NCBI RefSeq assembly: GCF_020520425.1
Contig: NC_079488.1
Coordinates: 32,603,247-32,667,246, forward strand
Reading direction: 5' to 3'
DNA: 64,000 nt
Source: Spinacia oleracea
Lineage: Eukaryota; Streptophyta; Magnoliopsida; Caryophyllales; Amaranthaceae
In this document: one piece after another, positions 34,750-47,153 of the stretch
How the letters are laid out: every line of letters starts with the position of its first letter
Position numbering within the stretch: the stretch's first letter is position 1
Translations under genes and position numbers: made by a program
Notes under the pieces: generated by a model
Told to the model about the DNA's origin: nothing
Database searches by the model: none
What the model saw: the letters and a program-made list of their open reading frames with translations, nothing else

Positions 34750-36162
34750 AAGAGTTAAGCTAATAAATGGGGTCTAACCTTTTGAACTTTTCACCGTTTA
34801 TGACTTATACCTTTTTTTTTTCACCGTTTGGGACCTCATTCCCCTTTTCCGGCCAAATTTAACTAGAGTACAATAAAAGGTTAGGTCCTTGGGTTAAAAT
34901 GTTAAAGTAAATCAAAAGTTTGAGGACTAACCTTTTCGTTTTTTCACCTTTCAGGACCTGAACTTTCTTTTTTCACCTTTTGAGACCTCATTCAAGTTTT
35001 CATGTAATTCCAATTCAATTATTAAAGTTTCTAATCATTAACATATAATAAGTTCAAATTGAAAAAATATGTAACATAATTCATAAATTTAGCCCATATA
35101 TAAATTGATTTGGGTATCAAATAATCTAATGAATAAAGAAGCAAATAATTATTTACAAGCTGATCATATTTTATATATTCAGTTATAGTGTCCAATGACA
35201 ATAAAAGAATTAAGCAATTTATATAGTAGAGTACGATATTCATGGCAATTATACTCAAAGGTTTGCGGGGATGGTGGAACTAAAAATACACTACGGAATT
35301 TTCCGCCCCGGGACCCAAGTTGTTTGGAAGATCCGCCATTGATGGTATATCTTCACAATTATTTGTGGTTTGTTTGAAGAATATTAATAATGTGCACACA
35401 AAATAGTAAAAATAATAAAAATAGGTTAATTTTAAACGAATTATGATTTTGATCATACTAGTTCTTGATTGTTTTATGAGAGTAAAGACAATTGGATTAT
35501 TGATGCTCATATTTGAAGAGGTACTAAAATGAATTATGCTTAACTCGATCAAATATAATCAGCAATTTCCGAATTAAAACTTCTGACCTCAAATTTTCTA
35601 TAAACATATTCAAATCAGTTGTTATTGGATTACGTAAATTAAGTTTCAACTATTAAAGGTCTTATGAATGAGTAAATATTATCTATATGTTTGGAGAAGA
35701 GTACTATGTAGTTTTAATTGTATGATGGGGTTTGGGAAAGATGAATTATTATTATTATTATTGTTAAATATATTAATAACAATTATTACATAATAATTAA
35801 TAAAAATAAAAATATTAATAACTATTATTATAATTATTAATTTGAGCGCTATTTTTTTTTTTTTTGCATTTTCTGATTTTGTTATACTCCGTAATAAATA
35901 ACGTTGGTATACAAAAAATGGATATGAGGTCCCAAAAGGTGAAAAAAAATATTCGGGTCCTAAACGGTGAAAAAATCAAAAAGTTGGACCATAACCTTTG
36001 TCTTAATTTATTATTTGAGTGATAGTATGGTTAACGGAGAGTTAAACTATGGTTAAGTGGCCGGAAAATGAACATGAGTTCCCAAAAGGTGAAAAAAAAA
36101 GGTTGAGGTTCTAAAGGGTGAAAAAACCAAAAGGTTGGACCCCAACCTTTAGCTTAACTCTG
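34750..36162. mobile_element. Foldback element with two-module inverted arms
   Basis: The left arm (about 34,750-35,000) and the inverted right arm (about 35,925-36,162) share AGAGTTAAGCTA, GGGGTCTAACCTTTTG / GGGGTCCAACCTTTTGG, TTTTTCACC and CCGGCCA. Each arm carries the module twice in direct orientation (CCTTTTG, TTTTTCACC, GGACCT, TTTTTTCACC, GACCTCATT). The roughly 900 bp loop is AT-rich with ATT microsatellite and no gene. The structure is of Mutator-like or foldback type. No clear target duplication was found. Confidence 0.6.
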
Positions 36163-36437
36163 AAATTGAAAAAAAATTAACGTAAGATCTTGCGAAACCT
36201 TCACTTTTATACAGTAAATTTTACTTGATAACCGAAAATAATACTTGTGTTGGGATACGTAAAACTCTAGATGTTTCAATTAATGTGATGGAACAAGAGA
36301 AGTATGTTCAATGATAAGTTAATTGACTAGAGGAATGAGAGTGACACGTGTTGAATTGACCCAACTTGACTAGACTTAAGAAGACTCCTCACTCAAATAT
36401 AACTCGAATCATATACCGATATACGAAGTATAGAATA

Positions 36438-36764
36438 CTCCCTCCGTCCCGGAATACTCGACCCGGTTTGACCGGCACAGAGTTTAAGGAACTTGAATTG
36501 ACTTATTTAATTTAATAGGTAGTAGTTGATAGTGGAGTATTATTTTAATGTAGTTAGTGGGAAATGTGTAAAGGGGTGGGGTTGGGGAGAGTAGGGGTTG
36601 AATTTTTAATTATTTTTTGTATGGAGTAGGGGGTAGGTGGGTTAATATGGGTGGAGTGAGAAATAATATAATATTGTTGGAATATTTCCATTTTTAGAAA
36701 CAGGTCAAGTATTAAGGGACGGCCCGATAAGGAAAACAGGTCAAGTATTCCGGGACGGAGGGAG
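36438..36764. mobile_element. Stowaway MITE, TSD TA
   Basis: It starts CTCCCTCCGTCCCGGAATAC and ends with the inverted GTATTCCGGGACGGAGGGAG, a nearly perfect 30 bp terminal repeat. TA flanks both ends (36,436-36,437, 36,765-36,766). It is 327 bp. Confidence 0.92.
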
Positions 36765-36887
36765 TACTCTGTATATTACAGAGTATTATACTTCGAAGTA
36801 CATAGTACGGAGTAGTATACAAGTATCCGTATGAGTATGAATTTTTTCTACAACTGGAATACTCCGTATAAATTACACAAAATAATA

Positions 36888-37066
36888 CTTCCTCCGTCTT
36901 TTAATACTCGCAACGGTTGTTAGTTTCACGCATGCCAATGCACAACTTTGATCGTTTATATCTTAAATTTTCTTTATGCAAAAATTATAAGAAGTTGATA
37001 GTCAAAGTAGATTATATGAATAATGGCAAAAGTCCAAACGTTGCAAGTATTAAAAGAAGGAGGAAG
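36888..37066. mobile_element. Stowaway MITE, TSD TA, near NIK-type promoter
   Basis: It starts CTTCCTCCGTCTTTTAATAC and ends as its inverted TTAAAAGAAGGAGGAAG. TA is on both sides (36,886-36,887, 37,067-37,068). It is 179 bp and lies about 320 bp upstream of the receptor kinase start codon. Confidence 0.9.
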
Positions 37067-37068
37067 TA

Positions 37069-37383
37069 ATTAACTATAGCATCTTTAATTTTCTTTTATA
37101 TTGTGGGATGCAGGATGCTACTTAAAAAATAAAAGTAGGGAGACTGAGAAAAGAGAGAAAAGACCCACGCAAAAGAGAACACTCCCCACAAACCAAGAAA
37201 GAGAAAGCAAAAGAAGAGTGAGAAAGAAAAGAAAGAAAAAAACAGAGCATTTTATTTATTTTTCCAATTTATTTCGATTTTGCTTTTTCTTTTTGCTTTG
37301 TTAAAACTTTCTCTCACGCTATGTAAGAATTGCAACGAACATAATCATTCTCATATTCTTCTGCTAAGAGCTTAGAGACAATA
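37069..37383 (+). promoter_or_regulatory. Likely promoter and 5' leader of the receptor kinase gene
   Basis: The stretch has a purine-rich GAGAAAAGAGAGAAAAG tract (37,140-37,240) and then a pyrimidine-rich CTTTTTGCTTTG and TTTCTCTCACGC leader ending at ATG 37,384. A TTTATATTG at about 37,094 is a possible TATA element. Exact start sites cannot be read from sequence alone. Confidence 0.35.
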
Positions 37384-40300
37384 ATGGCTTTTCACCTTAT
37401 TTTCTCTCTCTTCTTCATCTTCTTCCTTTCTTCTCTGCATATTTCTCTCTCCTACGAACCCCGAAATCTCGAAGGTAATTTTATTTCAGAAAATTAAACT
37501 CTGGGGTTTTCTGGGTTTTTGCTTAATTTCTAACCCTTTTTTTTTGGGAATTTTTGTTGACAGTGCAAGCATTGATTGGCATCAAAAATCAATTGAACGA
37601 CCCACATGGAGTTTTGAATAATTGGGATGAATTTTCTGCTGATCCTTGTAGTTGGGCCATGATCACTTGCTCCTCCTCTGACAGTACTGTTATTGGCCTG
37701 TAAATTAATTTCTTCAACCCCATTTTTTAAATTCTTTTTTAAGCTTATTTTATTTTGCTAAAAATGTGTGTAAAATTTTAAAATCCTCTGTTTTTTGTGT
37801 GAATAAAACAGGGGAGCTCCAAGCCAATCTCTATCTGGCACATTATCCGGCGCAATTGGAAACCTCACTAACCTCAAACAAGTGTAAGTAAACAACACTA
37901 CTTGTAAATTTATTCGATTTCGCCCGAGCCAACGTGGACGGTATTAATTTCGAAAAAAACAAAACCCAAACTCCATTTTATCACATTTAATTCTGGGCTT
38001 AATTTAGAATTTTGAAATTCCTTCTAATTATGGTGTTTTTGTATTTTGTAGATTACTTCAGAACAACAATATCTCCGGCAAAATTCCACCGGAAATCGGC
38101 TTATTGCCAAAGCTTCAGACCTTGGATCTCTCCAACAATGGATTCTCTGGAGATGTCCCTAGCACTTTGGGTCAGTCGAATAGCCTCCAATACTTGTAAG
38201 TTTTAATAGCGAAAATTCGAGCGACTTTGTTTTTTTTTTAAGTGGTGTTTGTTTCTAAATTCTCATGTTGTTTGTAAATTGTTTAGGAGGGTGAATAACA
38301 ATAGCTTGAGTGGTGCCTTTCCCGGCTTTCTAGCCAATTTGTCTCAGCTTACTTTCTTGTGAGTATTTTGAATTTCTTAGTGTATTTTGACTGATAATAT
38401 AGCTATGCTACCTGGACTCGGATACCCATATCGGACACGGGTACGCATTCAAGTATCCGGCACGGCTATTTTGTGAAAAGTTACGTGATTTTGGTCCAAA
38501 ATTAAGTGTCCATACTCATGTACGAATATTGAGTATATGACACGGGTATTTGAGGTAAAACGAAGAGTCCGGGTAACCGAGCTTCTAAGTATTATAGTTT
38601 TAAATTTGTTTTGTTTGTTTGCTTTCAATTTGTCCTTTTAAGGGTTGAACCTTCATTTTCAATCCTTAATGAAATTAGCAAGTGACTGATATTTTTGTAT
38701 CTTTGTGATTGTTGGTTTGAATTTGTTTAGGGATTTGTCCTTCAACAATCTAAGTGGACCTGTACCCAAGTTTCCTACTAGGACATTCAAGTATGTATAT
38801 ACATATATGTTTGTTTCTATTTTGATTTTCTCTTTGTTGCTTGTTAAATGGTTGTGCTTATCCTTTGATTGTTTATGAATGATAGTATTGTGGGAAACCC
38901 TTTGATTTGTGGAAACAAAGCTACTACTACTGCTGATGGTTGTTCGAGTTCAGTAGTCCCTGTTCCTCTGTCTTTATCGGTTGGTTCATCCCCTGGTAAT
39001 GTGAATGTCATTGAGTTTCTTTTGTTCAAAGTTGTGATGTTTTGGTAAATTGGGTACTAATTTTATGCACCTGAATTATAATGTAGGAAATAGGAAGTCT
39101 AAGAAAGTAGCAATAGCACTTGGAGTGACATTTAGCATTGTGTTGTTCTTCATTTTATTGGTTGGAATCTTCTACTGGAGAAGACAAAAGAGGCGTCTCC
39201 GTTTCATGATGAAGATCAATGGTAAGAACCCCATTTAAAGCGCGCGGTTGTATGTTTTTGTCTGCGTTCTGTTAAACTCATATAAGATTAGGAAAAAACG
39301 ACTTAGCCTTTCATATATTATTATTGACCTTTCATATATTATTATTGACGTATTTATAATACACGGTTACACAACTCTAACACCACATAAGCTCTTAAAA
39401 CATGAACCTATTAACATTAGGTAACTTTACATTACTATATGCACTATAATTCCTAATACGTTCTTAAAAGGGTTGGTTTGAATTATGTAGCAGATACTCA
39501 AGAAATGGGTTCAATAAGATTGGGTAATTTAAGGACATTCTCCTTCAAAGAACTTCACCATGCAACAGATAGCTTTAGCTCAAAGAATATTCTTGGCAGT
39601 GGAGGGTTTGGAAATGTCTACAAGGGTAAGCTGTCTGATGGTTCTATGGTGGCCGTGAAACGCTTGAAGGATATCAGTGGAACATCTGGTGAATCACAGT
39701 TTCAGACTGAATTGGAGCTCATCAGCCTTGCTGTTCACCGGAATTTGCTTCGTTTGATTGGCTTTTGCGCTACTACTCATGAACGCCTTCTTGTGTATCC
39801 CTATATGTCCAATGGAAGTGTGGCTTCAAGACTAAAAGGTCGCTAGCACTCTTAAATTTATTTCATTTTTGTTTCAAGTATCTTTCCTTGTATCACGACT
39901 TAGGGTGCGGTCTTTTCACATGATTTTCACTTATTTTTCCTGAACTTATCTTGTCTGAACTTGTCTGAATTTTTTTAAAACTTATTTGAACTTGTTTTTC
40001 CTAAATTAAGTGGAAATAAGGTTAACAGTACATAGCCTTGTATTAGCATATAGGTTGTCAAATTAGGAGTAAGAAATTCATGTATTTTCTATGATAGGTT
40101 TGTTGAGGGTATATATTTTTCGTTCTTTCTTGCAGGAAAGCCGCCATTAGACTGGAACACGAGGAAAAGGATAGCCATTGGAGCAGCTAGAGGGCTTCTC
40201 TATCTACACGAACAATGTGACCCCAAGATCATTCACCGAGATGTAAAGGCAGCAAATGTTTTACTAGATGATTGCTACGAGGCTATAGTTGGCGATTTTG

Positions 40301-42962
40301 GCCTTGCAAAGCTTCTTGATCATGCAGACTCTCATGTTACTACTGCTGTTCGTGGAACTGTTGGACACATAGCTCCCGAGTACCTCTCCACCGGGCAATC
40401 ATCTGAAAAGACGGACGTTTTTGGGTTTGGCATCCTTTTGCTAGAGCTTATTACTGGTATGAGAGCACTCGAGTTTGGCAAGACTCTTAATCAGAAAGGT
40501 GCCATGCTTGACTGGGTAAGTACTCTTTTGCTCATCTGTATGCTTGATTTCCTTAAATTGCATGCTTCTCTTTTTTCTGAAATCATTACCTGAACTTGGT
40601 ATCCCTTATACAGTTGTATGATGAACTTGGTTTGCCTTATACAGTTATACTTGAACATATACTTCCGAAATCATTTTTAAGGTGAAAAGAACAGAGTCAT
40701 AATTACAATTATCTGAGTAGCAATGGGTTCTACTTATGCATAGCAGCATAAGTCATGTGGTTATGTACATTCCATGTACTTTATTATATTAATTAATCAA
40801 TGCAATAATTTTGAGTGGGAGAGCAATTTGATTGATAATTATAGACAGTACAGTCATTAGATTGTGTATTAGTAAAACTGAATGATTACACCACTATCAT
40901 AAATTTGACCACTTTATAATCGGCAAATCATGTTGATTACACAATCCTTTCCTATATTGGGGAATGGGGAGTGTTGTGCTATGCTTACATACTGTGGCTG
41001 ACAAGGGCCGCCCACCCAATTTTGTAAAATAAAAACGTTTATACCTTATATTTATTACAAAAATTAGATTAATACGGATTAAATATTTCTTTTATTAACA
41101 TGTCGACATCCCGATATCCCGATTTAAAATTCCTGGGTCCGCAAATGCTTACGTATCAAAGCATTTCCGAAGATTTTGAGGAGCCAGAGTCGGAGTCGGG
41201 GGCCCTTCTTAATCCACAATCTATAATAGGATAACATAATGTGGATCCCTCATGTTGCTACTTGGAACATAATCTATTCACTCAAAAGAAGCACCATAGG
41301 GTAGTATCAAATGATTGTGTTCCTTAAGATTAGATTATTAGTACTACTAAGCAGCAGTAATAATTAATTGTAGTAAATTATATGGGTATCTTCCTTGCAC
41401 GAAGAGCTGGATTTTCTTTCTGTTAAAGTTGCTAGAAACATGTGTATCACATCTTTTGTTAAAAGAATACTTTATACTAGTCACTCCGTTGAAAGTTTAA
41501 TGTAAGTATTGTTGTCTGTTCTCATACTGCGTTCAGTAAGTTTTTCTCTCTAATACTTCCTTCGATTTTTAATACTTGCAACGTTCAGACTTTTTACACT
41601 TTAACTATTGTTGGTGATTTATATATAAGATAAAACATAGTCGTGTGTGATCTTGTTAGATTCATCTCAATGCGTATTTTCAAAATGTCAAACTTTTATA
41701 ATTTTTGCTTAAAGATAATTAAAAATATTATTGATCAAAGATGTGCATTGACATGCGTGAAAGTGACCAACGTTGCAAGTAAAAAAATCGGAGGAAATAT
41801 TATTTTTGAGGCCTCAAACCCCACCCATTGGATTTTTTAATATAATTTCTCTCTTAAAATCTTGGCGCCTTTTTTCTCATGGTAACTTTCTTTTCCAATT
41901 GTTGCTAAATACTCATGACTTTATAGTTTATACTAGTCCCTCCATTGAAAGTTAACGTAACCATTGTTGTCCGTTATCATACTGCTTTTACTAAGTTTTT
42001 TCTCTATAATATTTTTTTTCCAACAAAAGGTCTTGCACACACAAAGTGTACAATAAATTTATTGTACACCAAGATGACTTTTATGCAGTTTTTTGTAACT
42101 TTAACCTACTTTTTTGTAACTTTTATATTATAAAAATAAAAAGTTGATAGATAAACATTTTAAAGGGTTAAATGATTAATTTATACATTATCAGTGATTT
42201 TGAAGAAATAATTTTTTTTCCAATGAAAAAATTTATCACTACAAAATAGACAACCTTTACATATATAAATGTAACTTTTAAGCATTTTGAGTCAACTTTT
42301 ACTCCTGTGTACAATATTTATTGTACACCACTTATAAATAAGAATTTGTGTTTTTCCAAAAGTTAGGCCTTAAAAGTTAAACCAACCCATGGCCTTTTTT
42401 CTCTATGTTTTTTGGTTTTTATTTTTTATTTTTTATTTTTTATTTTTACGTTCTGTTTCATCTTTGCACCTTTTTTATCTCTATGTTAACTTTATTTTTC
42501 CAATTGTTGCTAAATACTCATGACTTTATACTCACATGCTAATATGCTATGCCTTTTTTTGCCTTTATATAGGTGAAGAAAATTCTGCAAGAGAAAAAAG
42601 TGGAGCTGCTAGTTGATAGGGAGCTAGGGACCAACTATGACAGAATTGAAGTTGGGGAGATGCTTCAAGTTGCCTTACTTTGCACCCAATACTTACCGGC
42701 CCACCGGCCCAAAATGTCGGAGGTAGTCCGTATGCTCGAGGGAGATGGGCTAGCGGAAAAATGGGCCGCAGCCCACGGGCAAGAGAATCTCAACATGGGA
42801 GGATTCTCTCACCCTAACAACAAAAGTTTGTCACGGGCCGGTAGCATGGCAATGGATCCTAATCACCCTCCACCCACAACCATGTTTGGGGCTAGTTTCG
42901 ACGATGATGACGACGAGCATTCATTGGATTCCTTTGCCATGGAACTCTCTGGTCCAAGATAG
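37384..42962 (+). CDS. NIK-type LRR receptor-like serine/threonine kinase (NSP-interacting kinase family, LRR-RLK II)
   Basis: Eleven exons join in frame: 37384-37474, 37564-37699, 37812-37883, 38052-38195, 38287-38358, 38731-38790, 38886-38995, 39087-39221, 39491-39838, 40136-40515, 42573-42962, giving 645 residues. A signal peptide (1-23) precedes the LRR N-cap ([21 protein letters not shown]), about five LRRs and a short Ser/Pro linker. A membrane span covers about 236-258, followed by [10 protein letters not shown]. The kinase has [11 protein letters not shown], Lys330 (VAVKRL), HRDVKAAN with Asp425, GDFGLAK with Asp443, and [14 protein letters not shown]. Thr464 aligns with the activating Thr474 of Arabidopsis NIK1. 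The length is close to NIK1/2/3 (about 638). This family acts at the plasma membrane in antiviral and immune signalling and with SERK-type coreceptors. All key residues are present, so it should be functional. The last intron (2,057 bp) is bloated by repeats. Confidence 0.92.
39900..40020. repeat. Dispersed repeat relic in intron 9 of the kinase gene
   Basis: It contains CACTTATTTTTCCTGAACTTATC with repeated CTGAACTTGT steps, similar to sequence near 6,765-6,890. Boundaries and class are unknown. Confidence 0.4.
41556..41797. mobile_element. Stowaway MITE in intron 10 of the kinase gene, TSD TA
   Basis: It starts CTTCCTTCGATTTTTAATAC and ends with an inverted TTTCCTCCGATTTTTTTAC. TTGCAACG lies inside both ends, and TA is on both sides. 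It is the same family as the 36,888-37,066 element but longer (242 bp). Confidence 0.8.
41877..42531. repeat. Direct repeats of about 52 bp in intron 10
   Basis: TTTTCCAATTGTTGCTAAAT followed by ACTCATGACTTTATA occurs at about 41,892-41,928 and again at about 42,496-42,531, each after GCCTTTTTTCTC-like sequence. Between them lie palindromes GTGTACAATAAATTTATTG / TACACC and a related GTACAATATTTATTGTACACC near 42,050 and 42,310. The pair marks an old tandem duplication or insertion. Confidence 0.6.
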
Positions 42963-43537
42963 TTTAAACAAAATCAGCAAACCTACAAAGAAAAGAAAAG
43001 AGAAGCATATTTTTGTCCTTATTATTAATTTGGAAAAAAGAGGTGTAAAAAGTTTTATAGGGTTGTTTATTTTTGTTATTTATTTTTGTTATTTATTTTA
43101 ATTATCTGTATTAAATATATTAATTTCCTGTTTGAGGTAACTTGTGAATGTAAATATAATTATATAAATAGGGAAAGTATAATGTATAAGATGCTTATTT
43201 AGAGAGAGAAAGAGTGATGTAACATTGTGGTCAAAAGACTGAAAACTGTAGTAGTACTGAGATTTAGCCGTCTGCAGTCTGCGGACTGCGTGAGCAATAA
43301 GGTCAGTGGGCGACTCATGTTGATGTTGGTAGGTTGGGTTGGTTGTCATGTAATCTGTTAGCAGTACAATACATTGAGTACTATTTGAGCAAACACTGTC
43401 GTTTTCATTGATTCTTATGCACCAGATTGCAGATTATCTTCTCTTGTTTCAGTCAGATATCTTACTTGCCCATATCACTACTCCGTACTTGTGTGTGTTC
43501 ACATTAATTTTGTTGAGATATACCTTCTCCGTTTGAA
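42963..43537. other. 3' region of the kinase gene and intergenic DNA
   Basis: It is AT-rich with repeated TTTTTGTTATTTATTT near 43,065-43,100, a plausible 3' UTR and poly(A) region. No further gene is seen. A minus-strand frame at 43,098-43,349 has no domain. Confidence 0.45.
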
Positions 43538-43615
43538 ATAACACTTTGATTTTTGACACTATTTACAAATTTCAATTTGACTATCATTTGTGATTTATGT
43601 GTAAGAAAAAATATA
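43538..43615 (+). mobile_element. Stowaway MITE 5' fragment, truncated
   Basis: It starts CCTTCTCCGTTTGAAATAAC and continues like the 5' half of a Stowaway element (TTTGACTATCATTTGTGATT, TATGTGTAAGAAAAAATATAG). It stops abruptly where GTTACCCTGGGGGTAAC begins at 43,616. The matching 3' half and TIR are not found nearby, so something inserted or recombined here. Confidence 0.55.
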
Positions 43616-44309
43616 GTTACCCTGGGGGTAACCTGACTGGACTTACCCTGCAATCAGGTAAGGACATGTCAGCTTGAAATATTAGGTTTTAGGGGGAAAA
43701 CTTCTGTTTTAAGGGGGAAAATTTTTAAGGCTTTCCGCCATTCTTGCACTCAGCAGCGCGCAAGTTACCGCCGAATTCTCTCCCAAAAAAAATCCCGCCC
43801 AAATTTTGTAACCTATTCCTTAAAAAAAAAAAAAATAATAAGAATTCAACCTGACATTTCTGGAAAGAGGTAAATTTTGTTGAAACTCCATTTGATTTCT
43901 AATACCTTATCAGTTTTCACTGTGATATATTTCTTTAAAATAGAACAATTAAAATCGATTCTTTGGTATGTCTTTTTGTGTTTTTTCTTGTAGTTTATGA
44001 AATACTTTATTATCGATTATGTTTATTTATAGTTTATCAGATTGTCTGTATATCCTATAAATCTGGTTTAATGCGTTTGATTTGGAATGGCGGAGAAAAC
44101 AATGTGACTGTTAATATGTGCAACAATTAATTATTTTATTAAATTTTGTATGTAATACAAGTGTACTTTATTTAATGTGTATGTAGGTTTAATAATCATT
44201 AAATTTGCAATACTTTTTTATAAATTAAATGGCCGATGATTTAATTTAATATGTATGAATATTAAATAATCTTGAACTAGTGTTAATTATTTATGTATTT
44301 TACAGTGAA
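43616..44309. other. Possible left edge of the multi-gene block; leader of the FAR1-like gene
   Basis: It opens with the palindrome GTTACCC-TGG-GGGTAAC (43,616-43,632), followed by two GGGGGAAAA motifs and a GC-richer stretch (TTACCGCCGAATTC, AATCCCGCCCAAATTTTG). A splice-acceptor-like TTTTACAG at about 44,298-44,304 just before the start codon suggests a 5' UTR intron. No target duplication or terminal repeat could be established. Confidence 0.4.
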
Positions 44310-47153
44310 ATGGTTAGTATAGACCTAAATGGTGAACCAGAGGCCGACGATGGTACTGTTGTCAATTTTACTACGCCGAACCCCCCTAAAGAAGGAATGC
44401 GTTTTGACTCCGGTTTTGAATTTAGTGAATTTTGTCACCGCTATGCTTACAACGAAGGTTTTGAGATGTTTGTGAGTAGTGATGAGATAAAGAAAGAGTA
44501 TAAGGATAAGGGTGTAAGTAAGAAAGGTATAGGAGAACTTGAGGCTAAGGCGCATATGATGCAACGAATAAGATTAAAATGCAAGAAGGGAGGTGTTAAA
44601 AAAAGCGAGGGGTCTAATGTTACAGGTTGCAAAGTCTTTGTTTATGGTTCATGTAAAAATGGAGAGTTTATAGTTGTTAATTGTCATTTGGTGCATAATC
44701 ACCCTCTAAGCCCCGAATGTAGTCGAATGATGGTTAATTACCGTAGCATTGATGGAGCTACCTTCGATAGGATAATGATAAATGAAAGGGGGGGTGTGAG
44801 CGTTAGTAGAAACTTTGGCACTCAACTGATTGAAAAAGGTGGTTTTGATAATATTACGTTCAACAAAAGGGATGTTAGAAATGCCATAGCTGTTGAACGT
44901 CGTAAAACAATGTTTGAGGAAGGAGATGCTGCCAGTCTTGAAAAGTATTTCAAATCACAACGAGAATTGAATAGCGATTTTTATAGTTCTATGCAACGAG
45001 ATGAAGACGGTATTTTAAAGAACGCATTCTGGTCTGATGCGCGTAGCAGAGGAACTTGCAAATACTTCGGGGATGTGATTAGTTTCGACACCACCTTCTC
45101 TAGCAATAGGTACGTAAATGTATATCGTACTTTTATTAATTAAGTCAATTATTATTATTTTTTTGAAATATATTAGGATGTCATAATGGTTATTGTGTTG
45201 GTTTAGTTGTTGTTACTTATTAGGGTTATATATGTATGTGTTTAGTGTATTTTATTTTAATATATTTATGCATGTTGGTTTGCATGCTGATCATCACTAA
45301 CGTTAATTAAAAATTTGTTCATTTGTATTAGCATGTCGTAGATAATTGGTTACGTGGTAGTACACAGTTCATGATGATTATATGTAATATTATTAAATAA
45401 TTTCAATCAAGCAGGTATCGTATGCCGTTTGCCCCTTTTGTTGGCGTCAACCACCACGGGAAATCAATTGTATTCGCCGCCGCTTTAATATCACATGAAG
45501 ATACTGAAACTTTTGTTTGGGTTTTTGAGGAATGGTTGAAGTGCATGGGAAAGCCTCCGAAGGGCATTTTACCCGACCAAGACAAGGCAATAGGTAAGGC
45601 AATTAGCCTAGTTTTCCCAGGTGTTCCACACCGTCTTTGTTTGTGGCACATGCTACAGAATGCCTCTCGGAACCTTGGCAAACTTGCTGAATGGAAAAGC
45701 ATTGATACACTTATTAGAACGGCCGTTCATGATATGCTCGATCCTGAGGAGTTTGATGAGGCTTGGTGTCTTGTGATGGACACATATAATCAACGTAAGG
45801 GCTGGATGCTGGATGCTTACGATAACCGTCAACAATGGGCTCCAGCCTACAATAGAGGTAGATTTTGGGCCGGAATGTCATCAACACAGCGAAGTGAAGG
45901 TATGAATCGTTACTTCAAAACTCAAGTAGACCTAGAATGTGGATTGCTGCAGTTCATTAAAAACTATGAGTTTTGTATGAATATAAAGGCAGAGGAAGAA
46001 AAGGAGGATAATTTTGATTGTGTAGATAAGCCTCCTCAAATTGATGTTGACAAGAGTGTGTTAGCTGAGTACGTTTTCCATAAGGTTTACACCAACGAAA
46101 TGTTTGCTGATATCGTGCGTGAGCGTAAAGGTTTAACCCACACAAATGTTACCAAAATTGATGCAATAGGATCACTTATGTTGTATAGAGCTGATGAGAA
46201 ACTGACCTCCCCTCATTGGAGGAAACGGTTCAAAAGCTACACCGTTAAAGTAGATAAGGTTATAGGAGAGGTAAGTTGTTCATGTCAGTTGTTTGAATTT
46301 AGAGGTATTCTATGTAGGCATATACTCAAAGCCATGGATGTGGAGGATTTTCAATTTATACCTGAGAAATATATACTAGATAGATGGAGGAAGCAAGTTA
46401 GGTCTTATGAGAGCTTGAGGGTTTCATACTATGATCCGGAGGAATCAAGACGGCTAGCAAAAGCTAAAGAGCTATCTTTAAGGCACAATTATTTGAAAGA
46501 ATTGGCCATGCATAATGACGTTGCATACAAGCTGTATACGGAAGCTACTAATATTGTTAGGCTAAAAATGGAGGATGCGGTGGGGATACGTAAAACGGGT
46601 GACCAAGGAGATACGTCTATTGTGTGGTGGGATCCTGAAGCACGTAATGTGTTTGGTCGTCGTAGGTTAAGGCCAAGAGAGTGTAATGAGCGTGCTTTAA
46701 AAAGGACAGTTCAACCCGTTCAAGATGATGTGATTAAAACCCCTGTTGATAAGAGGCATGTTGGTAGGGCAAAGAAAGGACCTTGTTCAATTTACGACAA
46801 ATCTAAGAAGAAACAAGCATGTACGCACGCCGAGATTGCAGCCAATGAGGTACTTTTAAGTTGTTTTATAATTATTTTATTAGGTTATTATTTGAACTAT
46901 TAAAATTTAATAAGGTTTACTCTCATTGTAGGAACTTATCGGCTCCATGTATGGGCATATTCCTAGCTACCGGGCTAGGCAAGAACATGCAAACAACGTC
47001 AACGATGAACGCGTACATCCTTACTACAATGGACCTGTGTTTGACGACATTCCCGAAAGTTCGCAAATAAATTTATGTGAAGATATATCTCAGACTTTCG
47101 ATTACAATACATATGAATGGCGTACACGACTCGGCGGTCGACTTACAATGTAG
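44310..47153 (+). CDS. FAR1/FRS-type protein, MURA-like transposase fold with SWIM zinc finger
   Basis: Exons 44310-45109, 45415-46849 and 46932-47153 join in frame to 818 residues. The FAR1-type DNA-binding domain (about 38-150) begins GMRFDSGFEFSEFCHRYAYN and ends VVNCHLVHNHPLSP. The MULE transposase core has the first Asp in VISFDTTF (Asp260), MPFAPFVGVNHHG, and the second acidic site in ILPDQDKAI (Asp321). A Glu follows in RSEGMNRYFK, then a SWIM finger CSCQ...GILCRHILKAM. All DDE residues and zinc ligands are intact. FAR1/FRS proteins are domesticated Mutator transposases acting as transcription factors, and active Jittery/Hop-type MULEs have the same architecture. The sequence does not decide between the two. 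Its position at the head of a block of transposon-linked genes favours a mobile origin. Confidence 0.88.
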
